Shown: positions 1 through 9,039, counted from the stretch's first letter. The stretch is 38,155 nt of DNA from Vulcanisaeta sp. (GCA_023256215.1 JAGDXB010000014.1:1-38155), one strand, 5' to 3'. Numbers and translations are program-made. Notes: generated from the letters alone by a model not told the origin.

Positions 1-1
1 T

Positions 2-679
2 ATTGAGGTTGTGCCTGGTGACACGGAGACGCTTAATTATGGTGTTGGCACATTTGGCAGTAGGAGTGCCACGGTAATCGCAGCGGCAATTACGGAACTA
101 GCCGAGAGGGTTGCTTCGAGACTCTCATTAATGGGTTTATCATTAATTAATGCAATAAGATCTAGAGATGTGATTATTGAGGAGGAGGTTGATTATAAGC
201 CTAGCATGGCAATATTTGCGCCGGGCGTTCATGTCGCGGTTGTTGACCTCGACCCAGAGACCCTGGTTGCAAAGGTAATTGATTACTACACTGTGCATAA
301 TGTGGGTAAGCCACTTCTCGAGGAGGAGATTGAGGCTCAGATTCACGGTGGTGTTCTTCAGGGTCTTGCCCAAGTCCTTTGGGAGGGAGCATTTTATAGT
401 GAGGATGGCACACCATTACATGTCTCACTTGCGGATTATGGCTTACCAAGTGCAGAGGATATTGCTTACAAGGTTACTACAGACGAAATAAATACGCCAT
501 CACCACTACCTGGCGGCGTTAGGGGCATTGGGGAGTCAGGAACCACCGGTGCCTTGGCATCAGTATTCCTTGCATTAGAGAAGGCCATAAGAAGTAAAAC
601 TGGCGTTAAGGTGAAGCTTGGTAAGACGCCTGTAACTCCATCCTACCTATATCAATTAATAAGTGGTTTTAAATCATGA
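2..679 (+). CDS. Molybdenum hydroxylase large subunit (xanthine dehydrogenase / aldehyde oxidase / CoxL family), C-terminal part
   Basis: The reading frame is already open at the left edge, so the gene is cut by the window; about 225 C-terminal residues are visible. 'TFGSRSATV' near the start and 'GGVRGIGESGTTGAL' near the end match the molybdopterin-binding domain of the family, where the conserved GxGE glutamate acts as the catalytic base at the molybdenum site; here it is the E of 'GIGESG'. By family knowledge the protein binds the molybdopterin-dinucleotide cofactor and works with an FAD subunit and a 2Fe-2S subunit, which are not in the window. The substrate (aldehyde, purine, CO or other) cannot be told from this part. 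A MoeA-PBP gene for molybdenum insertion lies at 19618. The family is confident, the substrate open. Confidence 0.9.
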   Translation: MEVVPGDTETLNYGVGTFGSRSATVIAAAITELAERVASRLSLMGLSLINAIRSRDVIIEEEVDYKPSMAIFAPGVHVAVVDLDPETLVAKVIDYYTVHNVGKPLLEEEIEAQIHGGVLQGLAQVLWEGAFYSEDGTPLHVSLADYGLPSAEDIAYKVTTDEINTPSPLPGGVRGIGESGTTGALASVFLALEKAIRSKTGVKVKLGKTPVTPSYLYQLISGFKS

Positions 680-695
680 TATAAACTCCAATACA

Positions 696-1217
696 TCATA
701 TTGTTTCGAGTAGTGCCTTCAATAGGTTTATTGGGAATTTGTGATCCATGCTTAAATAATCAAGTAATACCCTGTATAGGTTGAAGGGTAACGAACCCGC
801 CAATAATGTTCTAACAAGGAAGAACTTGGCATCACCCTCTCCGCATATCTTGGCGACCTCCATTGCCTGGAACGCGGCAAAAACCGCGTATATTCCAGGG
901 TCCACATTATACGTCGTGAAGATGGTCAGTACGTTATCAGCATATTCACCTACATCCTTCACACCAACAAGCTTTTTACTGGCCTCCTGAATCTCGGCGA
1001 ACTTACCGGCCAATGCATTTAATTCCTTTGATAACTCAGGGAACAACTTCATAATGAGGTTCACGGCGTTCATCGTTATCGCGCCATAATTCTTAAGTAA
1101 GCAGTCGCTAGGTTTCACGTCAAGTGCTGAGGAGATTATATGGGCAATGTACTTAATAATTTCCTTGACATCGGCATTACCAGCAATACCAACTATAGTT
1201 CCTCCTTCCGTACCCAT
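696..1217 (-). CDS. Hypothetical protein, predicted all-alpha, 173 aa
   Basis: I do not recognise this family. The protein is leucine- and alanine-rich, without a signal peptide or clear membrane helix, and looks largely helical. It has two cysteines, in 'SDCLLKNYG' and 'KICGEGD'. It is convergent with the molybdenum hydroxylase gene, with only 16 bases between the two stops. The ATG at 1217 is preceded by a TATA-like box centred about 28 bases upstream, which supports this start and a leaderless transcript. A link with the neighbouring molybdoenzyme is possible but rests on proximity alone, and the opposite orientation argues against a shared operon. Confidence 0.7.
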   Translation of the reverse strand: MGTEGGTIVGIAGNADVKEIIKYIAHIISSALDVKPSDCLLKNYGAITMNAVNLIMKLFPELSKELNALAGKFAEIQEASKKLVGVKDVGEYADNVLTIFTTYNVDPGIYAVFAAFQAMEVAKICGEGDAKFFLVRTLLAGSLPFNLYRVLLDYLSMDHKFPINLLKALLETI

Positions 1218-1240
1218 CCTATTTATTGCATAACTGAAAA

Positions 1241-1250
1241 ATATAAATAT
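1241..1250 (-). promoter_or_regulatory. TATA-like box of the 173-aa hypothetical gene
   Basis: On the minus strand the bases read atatttatat, centred about 28 bases upstream of the ATG at 1217. This is the usual archaeal spacing for a TATA box when transcription begins at the start codon. Confidence 0.5.
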
Positions 1251-1384
1251 TGAGTAATAGAAATAAGAATTGAGTGCCTCTTCAGGACTTAAACATCACA
1301 GGGTTATTCTAACATCAATGGTAATCTAGGAACACCTAATCTACCGTAAAAAGTGAGCCACAGAGATATTTAATTTTATTATGG

Positions 1385-1654
1385 CTATTGGTTATTCGGC
1401 CTATTATTCTCACTAAATCTGGGTATTAATTGAATGGGTGGTTTGATTTTAGGTATACGAAGTTCAGAGGGTCTCTTTCCATCAACGGTTATTACCATAT
1501 CAGCTATGGTATCACAATATCTACACTCCTCGCAGGACTTCTCCTCACATCTATTGTATTTAAAGTAATTAAGCCAGTTGGGTAGGAACGCCTTATTATT
1601 TACGTAAACATTTCTCAATATCTCATAGTCTTGAGAATAGCTCAGGAAGAAAGC
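1385..1654 (-). pseudogene. C-terminal remnant of a cysteine-motif protein, 5' end lost
   Basis: About 90 residues are open on the minus strand. A TTG at 1618 could serve as a start, but the frame continues upstream with plausible protein sequence ('[12 protein letters not shown]') to a stop at 1655-1657, so this looks like the tail of a longer protein. The tail carries C-x4-C-x2-C-x2-C ('[12 protein letters not shown]'), suited to binding zinc or an Fe-S cluster, followed by a proline- and isoleucine-rich end. I do not recognise the parent family with confidence. The truncation point coincides with the truncation of the divergent CorA-like fragment. A short intact gene starting at 1618 cannot be excluded. 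Confidence 0.5.
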
Positions 1655-2024
1655 CTATCAGCTGTTCTCCGATGCCACCGTACTTTACTTCGTTGTTAAG
1701 AAGCTCTCGAAGGAACTAGAAGAGCAGGTGGAGGAGGATGCTAAGTTCTCTTTAGACAGAGCTGAGCTTCTAATTACGAGGTTGTCGGACCTATATAATT
1801 TGTATTACACGAAAGTGCAGTACGACTTAAACGAGGTGATCAAGAAGTTGACCTCAGTTTCAATCCTATTCTTACCCATTACAGCAATAGCGAGCGTCTA
1901 TGCGGTGGCTTTCCCCTCTATCTGGCAGAGTCTCCTGAACATTAGTGCGTTGGTCTTCCTGTCTCCTGTCATAATCGTCACCGCGATAATGGCCATTTAC
2001 TTAAGGAGGAAGGGGTGGCTATGA
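1641..2024 (+). pseudogene. CorA-type divalent-cation transporter, C-terminal remnant
   Basis: The frame opens directly after a stop at 1638-1640 and reads about 127 residues: a charged helical stalk ('KKLSKELEEQVEEDAKF'), then 'LNEVIKKLTSVSILFLP', two membrane helices and the ending 'RRKGWL'. Stalk, two C-terminal helices and a basic RKGWL-type tail are the layout of the CorA Mg2+/Co2+ channel family. The N-terminal cytoplasmic domain, normally around 200 residues, is missing. The usual GMN signature after the first membrane helix is replaced by 'YAVAF'. A GTG at 1728 would give only 98 aa. With no N-terminal domain and a scar at its 5' end, it is most likely dead. After the stop, 2028-2180 shows nothing I can name. 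Confidence 0.65.
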
Positions 2025-2180
2025 TGGGAGTGATCATTACTACTCAAGCATATGTTCCTTTATTCCCCACCAAACTCCAAGAAGGTTTCCCTTTCACTTT
2101 CACGGGAAGGCAAATATATTCCTCATAGTATCAGAAAGGTGGGACGGTATTGGAGAAATTAGAAATAATTAAAATGATGG

Positions 2181-2744
2181 TCATGCAAAAATATTATAGG
2201 CCTTACTCAAATTACTTAGTATTGGTGTTAAAGCAAGTGATGCCGTTATTATGGCTATGGGTTTCCAAGGTATTAATGCCTTAGGCGCCCTCAATTCAAT
2301 ACCAATGTTCTCAATAACATCACCTATACACATACTCAACGGCCTAATGCATATCTTCCTTTCGCTAACGTAATCCCTAAGCAACTCGTAGATCTCATAA
2401 ACAACATTAAACCTAGGTCCAACAAGATGCTGTAGGTAGTCCCTGTTAATCTCAACCTCAGACTCGATGGTACCATCATTAAATATTCTTGCATGAAGTT
2501 CCCACGGGCCATAGGTCTTCATCGAGAGACTATATGACTCGCCCTTATAAACCGCCAGTAGTGTTGGTTTAAATCCCCTATCAATTAGTCCCATGGCTGC
2601 GTGCCTTATCTCATCACTTGGTATCTTAATGATGAAGATGTTGTTACGTAATCCCCTCATTATTAGACTAAGCGGTATCTTATACCTGGTACCATCCTCG
2701 AGCTTCACATGCCAAGGCAGGTAAACGACGTATGTATTTTTCAT
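2181..2744 (-). CDS. Hypothetical protein, 187 aa
   Basis: I do not recognise this family. The N-terminal half looks like a beta-rich soluble domain ('YVVYLPWHVKLEDGTRYK'). The last 35 residues ('PIAIITASLALTPILSNL') are hydrophobic enough for one membrane helix, so it may be a tail-anchored cytoplasmic protein. The frame could begin at a TTG at 2750, but the ATG at 2744 is preferred because a TATA-like stretch (plus-strand cttaattta, 2768-2776) lies about 28 bases upstream of it. It is co-directional with the MMPL transporter gene upstream, with about 50 bases between them, but the TATA-like stretch suggests its own promoter. Confidence 0.65.
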   Translation of the reverse strand: MKNTYVVYLPWHVKLEDGTRYKIPLSLIMRGLRNNIFIIKIPSDEIRHAAMGLIDRGFKPTLLAVYKGESYSLSMKTYGPWELHARIFNDGTIESEVEINRDYLQHLVGPRFNVVYEIYELLRDYVSERKICIRPLSMCIGDVIENIGIELRAPKALIPWKPIAIITASLALTPILSNLSKAYNIFA

Positions 2745-2796
2745 ATACAAAAATTCTATGTAGATCCCTTAATTTACATTGCGCAAAGTAGCATTC

Positions 2797-5589
2797 CTAT
2801 TTTTTGCGAATAAATGGCCACCAATTCCATCTACCAAGCAGCACAATTATTGCTGGCACAAGTAATGGCCTAACTATGAAGGAGTCGATTAGTACTGATG
2901 ATGCCACAGCCAAGGCTACCTGCTTGAGTATGTAAATGCTCGATAAGGCTAGGGATGCGAATGCCATGGCTAGCACAAGGGCTGCCCCCGTAACGACAGG
3001 TCCTGTGAACTCCACGGCCCTTACTATGGCCTCTTTATCGTCATACCCATTATAGACCTCCTCCCTAAACCTACTGATTATGAACAAGTCATAGTCAGTA
3101 CCAACACTTAACAATAATGATATCAGAATTACCGGTAATAACCAGTAGGTCTTTATTCCCATTAAGCCCTGGAACACGGCTATGGTTAACGAGAGAGACC
3201 AAGTGATACTCATCAACACTGTAGCCACAAGCCTAAGCGGTATCATTATTGACCTCATGTAAATGGTAAGTATTACTATGTTTATTGCAATCATGACGTA
3301 CAGTATTAACCCATAGTACTCACGCTCAAAGCCCAGGACAAAGTAGTACTTATACGAGGGTGAACCACCAACAAGCACCTTAACCCCATATTCCCTAGCT
3401 ATCTCATTGGCTACTTCCCTGAAACTAACATATATTGGTATAAGTTTATCACTAAGTGATTGCTGATTAACAGTGACAGTTATTATGTATAGGTTAGAAC
3501 CATTATAGGAGAGTGCCGCATTTATTACGTAATCCTGCCCCCTAACATCATTAAGCAACGCCAGCGCGGCCGTTTTATTGCCATAAACCACTAAGTACGC
3601 TGTTGAGTAGTCGTAATTCCTGAAATAATTAATGAGTATGCTTAATCCAATCTTAGCAGGCGTGTTGGGCATTACCTGTACCGGGTCTGTGGTTACTCTA
3701 ATGTTGGTGATTAAGTAAATAAGTGTTAATATAGTCACTGCCAAGAACACCGCTAATACCGTCTTTGGTCTATGCACAGCAAATCTAGCCATCCTCGATA
3801 GGAATGCTGTCCTCAACTCTATGGATTTTGCCCTCAACCCCATAGGCCATAGGACCACATCGCCGAGCACTCTCATTATTTCTGGAAGTATTATGGCGGT
3901 AGCTATTATTGTCAGTGATACCGCTATTATGAAGCCAATTCCAATATCCTGGATATAACCATACCTAGATATCACGAAACTACCAAGGCCCAATCCGACT
4001 ACTGAGGCGCTGGTCAGTATTGTAGGCCTAACCCTGGCCAGTACTACTCCCAGCGCTGAATCCTTGTCAAATCCCTTAATCCTCTCCTCAAGGTATCTAC
4101 TGAGCATGAGCATGCTATAATCAACACCTATACCAAATATTATTGGGGCTATCATATAGACCGTTAGATAGTACAGCTTGAAGTTCACGGCCCAGCCATA
4201 CAAAATACCGAGTGAGGCCAGGTACGTTAGTCCTAAAGTTGTCAGTGATATGATGGGGCCTATTAGTGTTCCTAGCATTGATATCATTGTTATGAATACT
4301 AAAGTGGCCGTGGTCTTATCGATTATATTGACATCACTGGTAACCATTTTCTCAAGTTCGTAAAGAATAACTCCAGTACTGACAGGATATACCCAGTCCT
4401 TCTCTGTGAGTGCGTCATAAACATTATCTACATAACTGCCCGGTAATGTTATGAAGGCTACGGTGTATGTACCGTTCAACAGCCTATTGGTAATGTTATC
4501 AGGTAAATCAAGAATGCTTGGCGGTGGGTACTGCCGCATTAATATGTTTATTAAGCTTGAATTTACGTCATTAATCACTGAATCAACAATTGATGTGTCA
4601 TTGGTACAGGCCAATTGGTATAGGTATGGGATTAATAACGTTGGTGTCTTGTTTAGGTAGTCGTGGATTACCATGAGCCTTAGGAGGTTTATATTAGCGC
4701 TTGGTCCTAATAAGATGGCTTGTTGAAGTAGTGATTTATTTATGCCGCTTTCAATTAATAATTGATATATATAGCCCGTAACATTGTTTAGAGAGTTAAG
4801 ACCTGGGTATTCCCGCTTCATCGTGCTTATGTAATTATTGATTAATATGCCGGTGATGTTCTCGGTGATTAGTTGGTACGGTGTTGGCTTATTACCCAAC
4901 ATATTCTCTAGTTGTGTGTACGTCTCATTGGCTAGTTCGTATATGTATGGGTCATATCCATATTCATTCACGTATTTCCTAGTTGTCAATATAAATAATG
5001 ATTCAAGGGTTGAGTTGGGGTATTGTGCTATGTAGTACTCCGTTATTTCATAGTACAGTAGTTGGTCGTAGTTTATTGTCGCATTAAGACTGCTCTCAAT
5101 GTTGCTTGTTATGTTGTGAACCTCCGTATAGTATTCCCTATTTAATGCCAATATTGATGAGCACTGATTATTTAGGGACCAGTAAAGGCTCCATGTACTC
5201 TCCGTAATGTTGCTCATAATCTTATTAACGGCATTCTCCATCGACTTATTGTAATTTGAGTAAACATTATCATACACGGTCACGAGGTCCGTTATTGACG
5301 TATTTGGTGCATCTACGGCCTTTACGGCATTATTCACGTAATTTAACCTATCAATAATATTACCTGTGCCATTGCCGCTTAGTTTAATTACAACAATGAG
5401 CGTAGTCTCATTTGAAGTACCTATGTATTTATTGACGATATTACTCACTAGGACAGGCTCTATATTGCTGGGCATTAATTGTGTCTCATCATATGTTAAG
5501 ACGCCGAAAACCCTCCCTGAGTAGTATGCTAGGTAAATCATTATCAACAGCCATGCCACAACTGCCAGTACCCTAACCTTAGATGTCAT
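2797..5589 (-). CDS. MMPL/RND-superfamily membrane transporter, 930 aa
   Basis: The layout is the duplicated RND/MMPL one. There is a membrane helix at about residues 7-27, a large extracellular domain to about 420 with many N-x-S/T sequons, and a block of helices from about 423 to 560. A helix near 610 then leads to a second extracellular domain at about 640-750 and a final helix block to the C-terminus. Each half carries the family signature in its membrane block: 'GVDYSMLMLSRY' near 488 and 'GTDYDLFIISRF' near 831, whose aspartates are the expected proton-relay residues. Family members export lipids, lipid-linked molecules or drugs using the proton gradient; the substrate here is unknown. 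The gene is divergent from an ABC ATPase gene with 46 bases between them, suggesting joint regulation. The family call is strong. Confidence 0.88.
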   Translation of the reverse strand: MTSKVRVLAVVAWLLIMIYLAYYSGRVFGVLTYDETQLMPSNIEPVLVSNIVNKYIGTSNETTLIVVIKLSGNGTGNIIDRLNYVNNAVKAVDAPNTSITDLVTVYDNVYSNYNKSMENAVNKIMSNITESTWSLYWSLNNQCSSILALNREYYTEVHNITSNIESSLNATINYDQLLYYEITEYYIAQYPNSTLESLFILTTRKYVNEYGYDPYIYELANETYTQLENMLGNKPTPYQLITENITGILINNYISTMKREYPGLNSLNNVTGYIYQLLIESGINKSLLQQAILLGPSANINLLRLMVIHDYLNKTPTLLIPYLYQLACTNDTSIVDSVINDVNSSLINILMRQYPPPSILDLPDNITNRLLNGTYTVAFITLPGSYVDNVYDALTEKDWVYPVSTGVILYELEKMVTSDVNIIDKTTATLVFITMISMLGTLIGPIISLTTLGLTYLASLGILYGWAVNFKLYYLTVYMIAPIIFGIGVDYSMLMLSRYLEERIKGFDKDSALGVVLARVRPTILTSASVVGLGLGSFVISRYGYIQDIGIGFIIAVSLTIIATAIILPEIMRVLGDVVLWPMGLRAKSIELRTAFLSRMARFAVHRPKTVLAVFLAVTILTLIYLITNIRVTTDPVQVMPNTPAKIGLSILINYFRNYDYSTAYLVVYGNKTAALALLNDVRGQDYVINAALSYNGSNLYIITVTVNQQSLSDKLIPIYVSFREVANEIAREYGVKVLVGGSPSYKYYFVLGFEREYYGLILYVMIAINIVILTIYMRSIMIPLRLVATVLMSITWSLSLTIAVFQGLMGIKTYWLLPVILISLLLSVGTDYDLFIISRFREEVYNGYDDKEAIVRAVEFTGPVVTGAALVLAMAFASLALSSIYILKQVALAVASSVLIDSFIVRPLLVPAIIVLLGRWNWWPFIRKK

Positions 5590-5603
5590 TTTCCCAGAAG
5601 GGA

Positions 5604-5628
5604 AGACATTTAACCTGGATTAAATACC
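5604..5628. promoter_or_regulatory. Shared promoter region of the MMPL and ABC ATPase genes
   Basis: The 46-base gap between the two divergent starts holds two AT-rich motifs: catttaac, centred about 27 bases before the GTG at 5636, and attaaatac. On the minus strand these read as gttaaatg and gtatttaat, lying about 22 and 33 bases before the ATG at 5589. There is no room for two independent promoters, so the genes probably share one region. Confidence 0.4.
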
Positions 5629-5635
5629 ATTTCCT

Positions 5636-6508
5636 GTGGAAAATAGGGAAGTTGTTAGGCTCGTAGGTGTTAGCAAGAGGTATTACCTGAGCAGCAGTGT
5701 CTACGTGGATGCGCTGATAGACATAAATCTTGGCGTTAGGAGTGGGGAGATAGCGATAGTCATGGGGCCCAGCGGCTCTGGGAAGACAACGCTCATGAAC
5801 ATAATGGGTACCCTGGATAAGCCAACGAGTGGTAGGGTGATAATAGATGGCGTTGATGTTACTGACGCGGATGAGGACTATCTATCCCGGTTCAGACTTG
5901 AGAGGCTGGGGTTTGTGTTTCAGCAATATAACTTGATTTCTCAATTAACGGCTCTTGAGAATGTGATGTTACCCATGCTATTGACCGGTAGGTATACTAA
6001 GGATGAGGCTAGGGAGAAGGCTAGGCTCCTCCTCGACCTTGTGGGTGTTGCTGATTTCATGAATAATAGGCCGAACCAACTAAGTGGTGGTCAGCAGCAG
6101 AGGGTTGCCATTGCCAGGGCTTTGGCTAATGACCCGTCCTTCATAATAATGGATGAGCCCACGGGCTCCATAGACCTAGCCAGCTCTTACCTCATCCTAG
6201 ACCTGGTTAGGCTTCTGAATAGGGCTTTGGGCGTCACCTTCGTTATTGCCACCCATAATATGGAGGTTGCATCCATCGGTAGTAGGATCATTTACTTGAG
6301 GGGTGGTAGGATAGTTGAGGAAAGCGATCTTAAGAGGATTAGGGAGGAGTTCAGTAAGTTAAGGGTTGATCCGGCTGTGGTAATTAAATCATACGCCAGA
6401 ATACTGGATCTTGAGGAAAGGAGGTTAAGGAGACTCGGCCTTGATGTATCTGAGGTGGAGAGGAGGAGGGCTTTCATTGATGAGATTTTGAAAGGTGGTA
6501 GTGAATAG
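5636..6508 (+). CDS. ABC transporter ATP-binding protein, LolD/MacB type
   Basis: A complete nucleotide-binding domain: Walker A 'GPSGSGKTT' at residues 44-52, Q-loop 'FVFQQYN' near 98, signature 'LSGGQQQR' near 148, Walker B 'FIIMDEPTG' near 170, and the H-loop histidine in 'IATHN'. Motif wording and spacing match the LolD/MacB/FtsE group, which normally drives MacB/FtsX-type permeases that pull on substrates at the membrane rather than importing solutes. About 60 charged residues follow the domain, beyond the usual length. No FtsX/MacB permease gene is adjacent; the neighbours are an MMPL transporter and a single-pass secreted coiled-coil protein. The GTG start at 5636 fits the TATA spacing. 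The family is certain, the partner unknown. Confidence 0.92.
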   Translation: MENREVVRLVGVSKRYYLSSSVYVDALIDINLGVRSGEIAIVMGPSGSGKTTLMNIMGTLDKPTSGRVIIDGVDVTDADEDYLSRFRLERLGFVFQQYNLISQLTALENVMLPMLLTGRYTKDEAREKARLLLDLVGVADFMNNRPNQLSGGQQQRVAIARALANDPSFIIMDEPTGSIDLASSYLILDLVRLLNRALGVTFVIATHNMEVASIGSRIIYLRGGRIVEESDLKRIREEFSKLRVDPAVVIKSYARILDLEERRLRRLGLDVSEVERRRAFIDEILKGGSE

Positions 6509-6539
6509 GTTTAATTAGGTTGGGTGCGTATGTGGAATA

Positions 6540-8312
6540 ATGATGATTAGGTACATAGCAGTATTTGCGATAATTACTATATTAATGATTAGTGGTATTG
6601 CTTATGCTAATAGCACAGTGAGTGCATACTTTACCATTAATTACGTAACATACCTAAACCCAAACGGCCAAGCAACTAATTACTACGTTGAGTACCTACT
6701 TACACTATACAATAATGGACCATACCAAGTACCACTCAATGTATCTATGAGGGTTCCTCAATACTCGAGTATACTCTACGTATCGCCCTCAACGGCCACA
6801 ATAAGTAATAATGTGGTAACCTGGACAGTAACATTGCAACCATACTCCGAGGAGACGCTGGAGGTTAGGTTTCAACCTGTCTATACGGTACTGCCAATAG
6901 CCTCGTTAAACTATGAGGTCCTTGTTAATGGGACTACCATAAACTCAACAGTGATCAATGGTGGCATTGGCACAAGCATCAGGTTGAGAACTAATGTCAC
7001 GAACCTAATACCATTCCCTGTAATGACCACAATATCACTAACAAGGCAGTCGGGCTTGTTCTATGAGTACAACGTCACACCCACAATATCCCAAAACATA
7101 CTGGGTTACGAGGTGGATTACTGGCTATTTAGTACCAGCAACAGTACGTCGATGGTACTTACCATGGTTGTTGAGAATATGGGCCCATGGCATAGTGTGA
7201 GGGTTAATCCAATAAATGTTCAGGTTAGTATTGACTTAAATCAATCAATAGACTCACTAACAAGTGCTATTCATGAATTAAATACCACAATTAACCGACT
7301 AAGGGCCTTGTCAAGCTCGATAGTTAATGCATCTTACACCGCCAGTAATTATACGGGGCAATTCCTACAATTAATAGGCCTTCTTAACCAAACAGCCAAC
7401 ATACTGGGTGCATCAGCATACCTAATAAACTCAACATTACTCGTTGAGAGTCTCCTTCAGGCACAGCTAATTGAGTTGAAAATGGCCCTCATGGCCGAGG
7501 GACAGGTACTTAATGCCGAATCAACCGTAATATCTCAACTAAGGGGCTCCATAAGTCCGATAGTCAGTAATGAGCAGTCATACCTAAGCACATTAAATAC
7601 GTTGAAGGAAAACTTAATACAAATCGAGAATTCCACAAACAACAGTACATTAGCCGCCGAAATAAACAATACCATAGACACGATTAATCAAATCGAAAAC
7701 GCGCTAATAACGTTATCTCAAGTGTATAGTAACCTTGGGACCGTGCAGAGTGAACTCTCATCCACACAAGCACAGGTCAGCCAGGCAACACAGGGCTTGA
7801 ACTACGCAATATCAGCCGCTAACGAAAGCGAGACATTAATAATTACCATATCGAGAAACCTGTACTCATTACATAATGAATTACTTAACCTAACGAACCA
7901 ACTATTATATACATACCTAGGCATGGCATCCTACCAGGCGAAGGCATATTCATACCTAGCTCAGGTGAGTGGTTATGAGGGTGAGCTTGAAGGCATGATT
8001 ATGGAGGATGAGGTTAAGAGGGCCGTATTAAGCGAGTTGGCGAATCAGTACCTTGGTCTGCTAAGTATAAATAGTAGTAACGTTTCTATTGACGTAACCA
8101 TTGAGGAGACATTTATAATAAACATGCCATCCATAGTCAATACACAATACCTATTACAATTACTCAACACTACAGGAACTGCGCCGAGTAACAAATCAAC
8201 GACTCACGGCATAATAGGTATTACCATAAACAATTACCTATTATTAACATTGGGTATTACGGTCCTCGCCGCACTAGTAATTTTACTATTGGTTATGAAG
8301 AGAGTGCGTTGA
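6540..8312 (+). CDS. Secreted, C-terminally anchored coiled-coil protein, 590 aa
   Basis: A signal peptide spans about residues 1-24. Residues about 35-130 form a beta-rich domain resembling DUF11/CARDB-type surface modules ('LQPYSEETLEVRFQP'). From about 230 to 520 the sequence is helical, rich in Leu, Asn, Ser and Gln, and heptad-like, typical of a long coiled coil. The C-terminus has one membrane helix ('LTLGITVLAALVILLLV') and a basic 'MKRVR' stop-transfer end. So it should be an outward-facing stalk anchored in the membrane, with many potential N-glycosylation sites. It follows the ABC ATPase by 31 bases and is probably co-transcribed. A long extracellular coiled coil next to MMPL and LolD-like genes suggests an envelope-spanning export or surface-assembly machine; this is inference. 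Confidence 0.75.
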   Translation: MMIRYIAVFAIITILMISGIAYANSTVSAYFTINYVTYLNPNGQATNYYVEYLLTLYNNGPYQVPLNVSMRVPQYSSILYVSPSTATISNNVVTWTVTLQPYSEETLEVRFQPVYTVLPIASLNYEVLVNGTTINSTVINGGIGTSIRLRTNVTNLIPFPVMTTISLTRQSGLFYEYNVTPTISQNILGYEVDYWLFSTSNSTSMVLTMVVENMGPWHSVRVNPINVQVSIDLNQSIDSLTSAIHELNTTINRLRALSSSIVNASYTASNYTGQFLQLIGLLNQTANILGASAYLINSTLLVESLLQAQLIELKMALMAEGQVLNAESTVISQLRGSISPIVSNEQSYLSTLNTLKENLIQIENSTNNSTLAAEINNTIDTINQIENALITLSQVYSNLGTVQSELSSTQAQVSQATQGLNYAISAANESETLIITISRNLYSLHNELLNLTNQLLYTYLGMASYQAKAYSYLAQVSGYEGELEGMIMEDEVKRAVLSELANQYLGLLSINSSNVSIDVTIEETFIINMPSIVNTQYLLQLLNTTGTAPSNKSTTHGIIGITINNYLLLTLGITVLAALVILLLVMKRVR

Positions 8313-8405
8313 TTCTAGGTATTGAATAAATCATTGCCTTGGCACTATTATTTTTAATAGAAGAGCCCCATGAATTTAAATAGAGGTATTTTATGACATG
8401 CCTTT

Positions 8406-9011
8406 GTGACCAATGATCATAACTATGATTATATAAGTATCGAGGAGAATGTAAGGGAGTTAATACGCTTCCTTGGTGATCAACCAGATAGACCGGGGTT
8501 AAAGGAGACGCCCAGGAGGTTTGTTAACGCTCTTCTTGAGTTGACCCGCGGCCTGAGGGAACCTGCTCCCGAAATAAAGTTCTTTCCAATGGAGGGTGAG
8601 AAGTACGTTGGTCGTATAAGCGTCAATGATATTAGGTTCACGTCAATATGCGAACACCACCTATTGCCAATAATAGGTACAGCGACTATAGTGTATGAGC
8701 CACTCAACAGTGAGGTTCCAGGGCTTAGTAAGGTTGCTAGATACGTGAAGTGGCTTGCAGCTAGACCGACGCTTCAGGAGAGGTTCACAAGCAGGTTGGC
8801 GAATGAGCTCAGGAGCCTTCTTAATGCTAGGTATGTCTATGTGAAGGTGTGTGCTCTGCACATGTGCGCAATGATTAGGGGTGTTAAGGATGAGGATATG
8901 TACATGGTCACTGATTCCTGGTCTGGCGATATAAGTAATGAAGAGCTTCAAGAATTAAGGCGGAATACCCATTGCAGGGTTCCTAAAATCGTATTAGCTA
9001 AGGATTATTAA
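8406..9011 (+). CDS. folE: GTP cyclohydrolase I, FolE1 type
   Basis: FolE converts GTP to 7,8-dihydroneopterin triphosphate, the first step toward pterins and, in archaea, toward archaeosine and 7-deazapurines. The 201 aa match the standard length. The zinc and active-site residues are present: 'CEHHLLP' gives C82, H84 and H85, and 'CALHMCAMIRGV' gives H152 and C154 (C149 is an extra cysteine). The substrate-binding stretch 'GLSKVARYV', 'RPTLQERFT' is intact. The GTG start at 8406 has a TATA-like box (gaatttaaatag) centred about 28 bases upstream. Many archaea use the unrelated FolE2/MptA enzyme instead, so a canonical FolE1 is notable. The gene symbol is by homology. Confidence 0.95.
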   Translation: MTNDHNYDYISIEENVRELIRFLGDQPDRPGLKETPRRFVNALLELTRGLREPAPEIKFFPMEGEKYVGRISVNDIRFTSICEHHLLPIIGTATIVYEPLNSEVPGLSKVARYVKWLAARPTLQERFTSRLANELRSLLNARYVYVKVCALHMCAMIRGVKDEDMYMVTDSWSGDISNEELQELRRNTHCRVPKIVLAKDY

Positions 9012-9039
9012 GAGGTTATCCGCAGATTAATACGTAACA

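Noticed and set aside
2028-2180. Possible further gene fragment between the CorA remnant and the next gene
   Set aside because: Short frames exist on both strands but none matches a family I can name.
8351-8366. Small hairpin ctatta-tttt-taatag before folE
   Set aside because: Six A/T-rich pairs only; such stems are expected by chance in AT-rich DNA and archaeal terminators are not hairpin-based.
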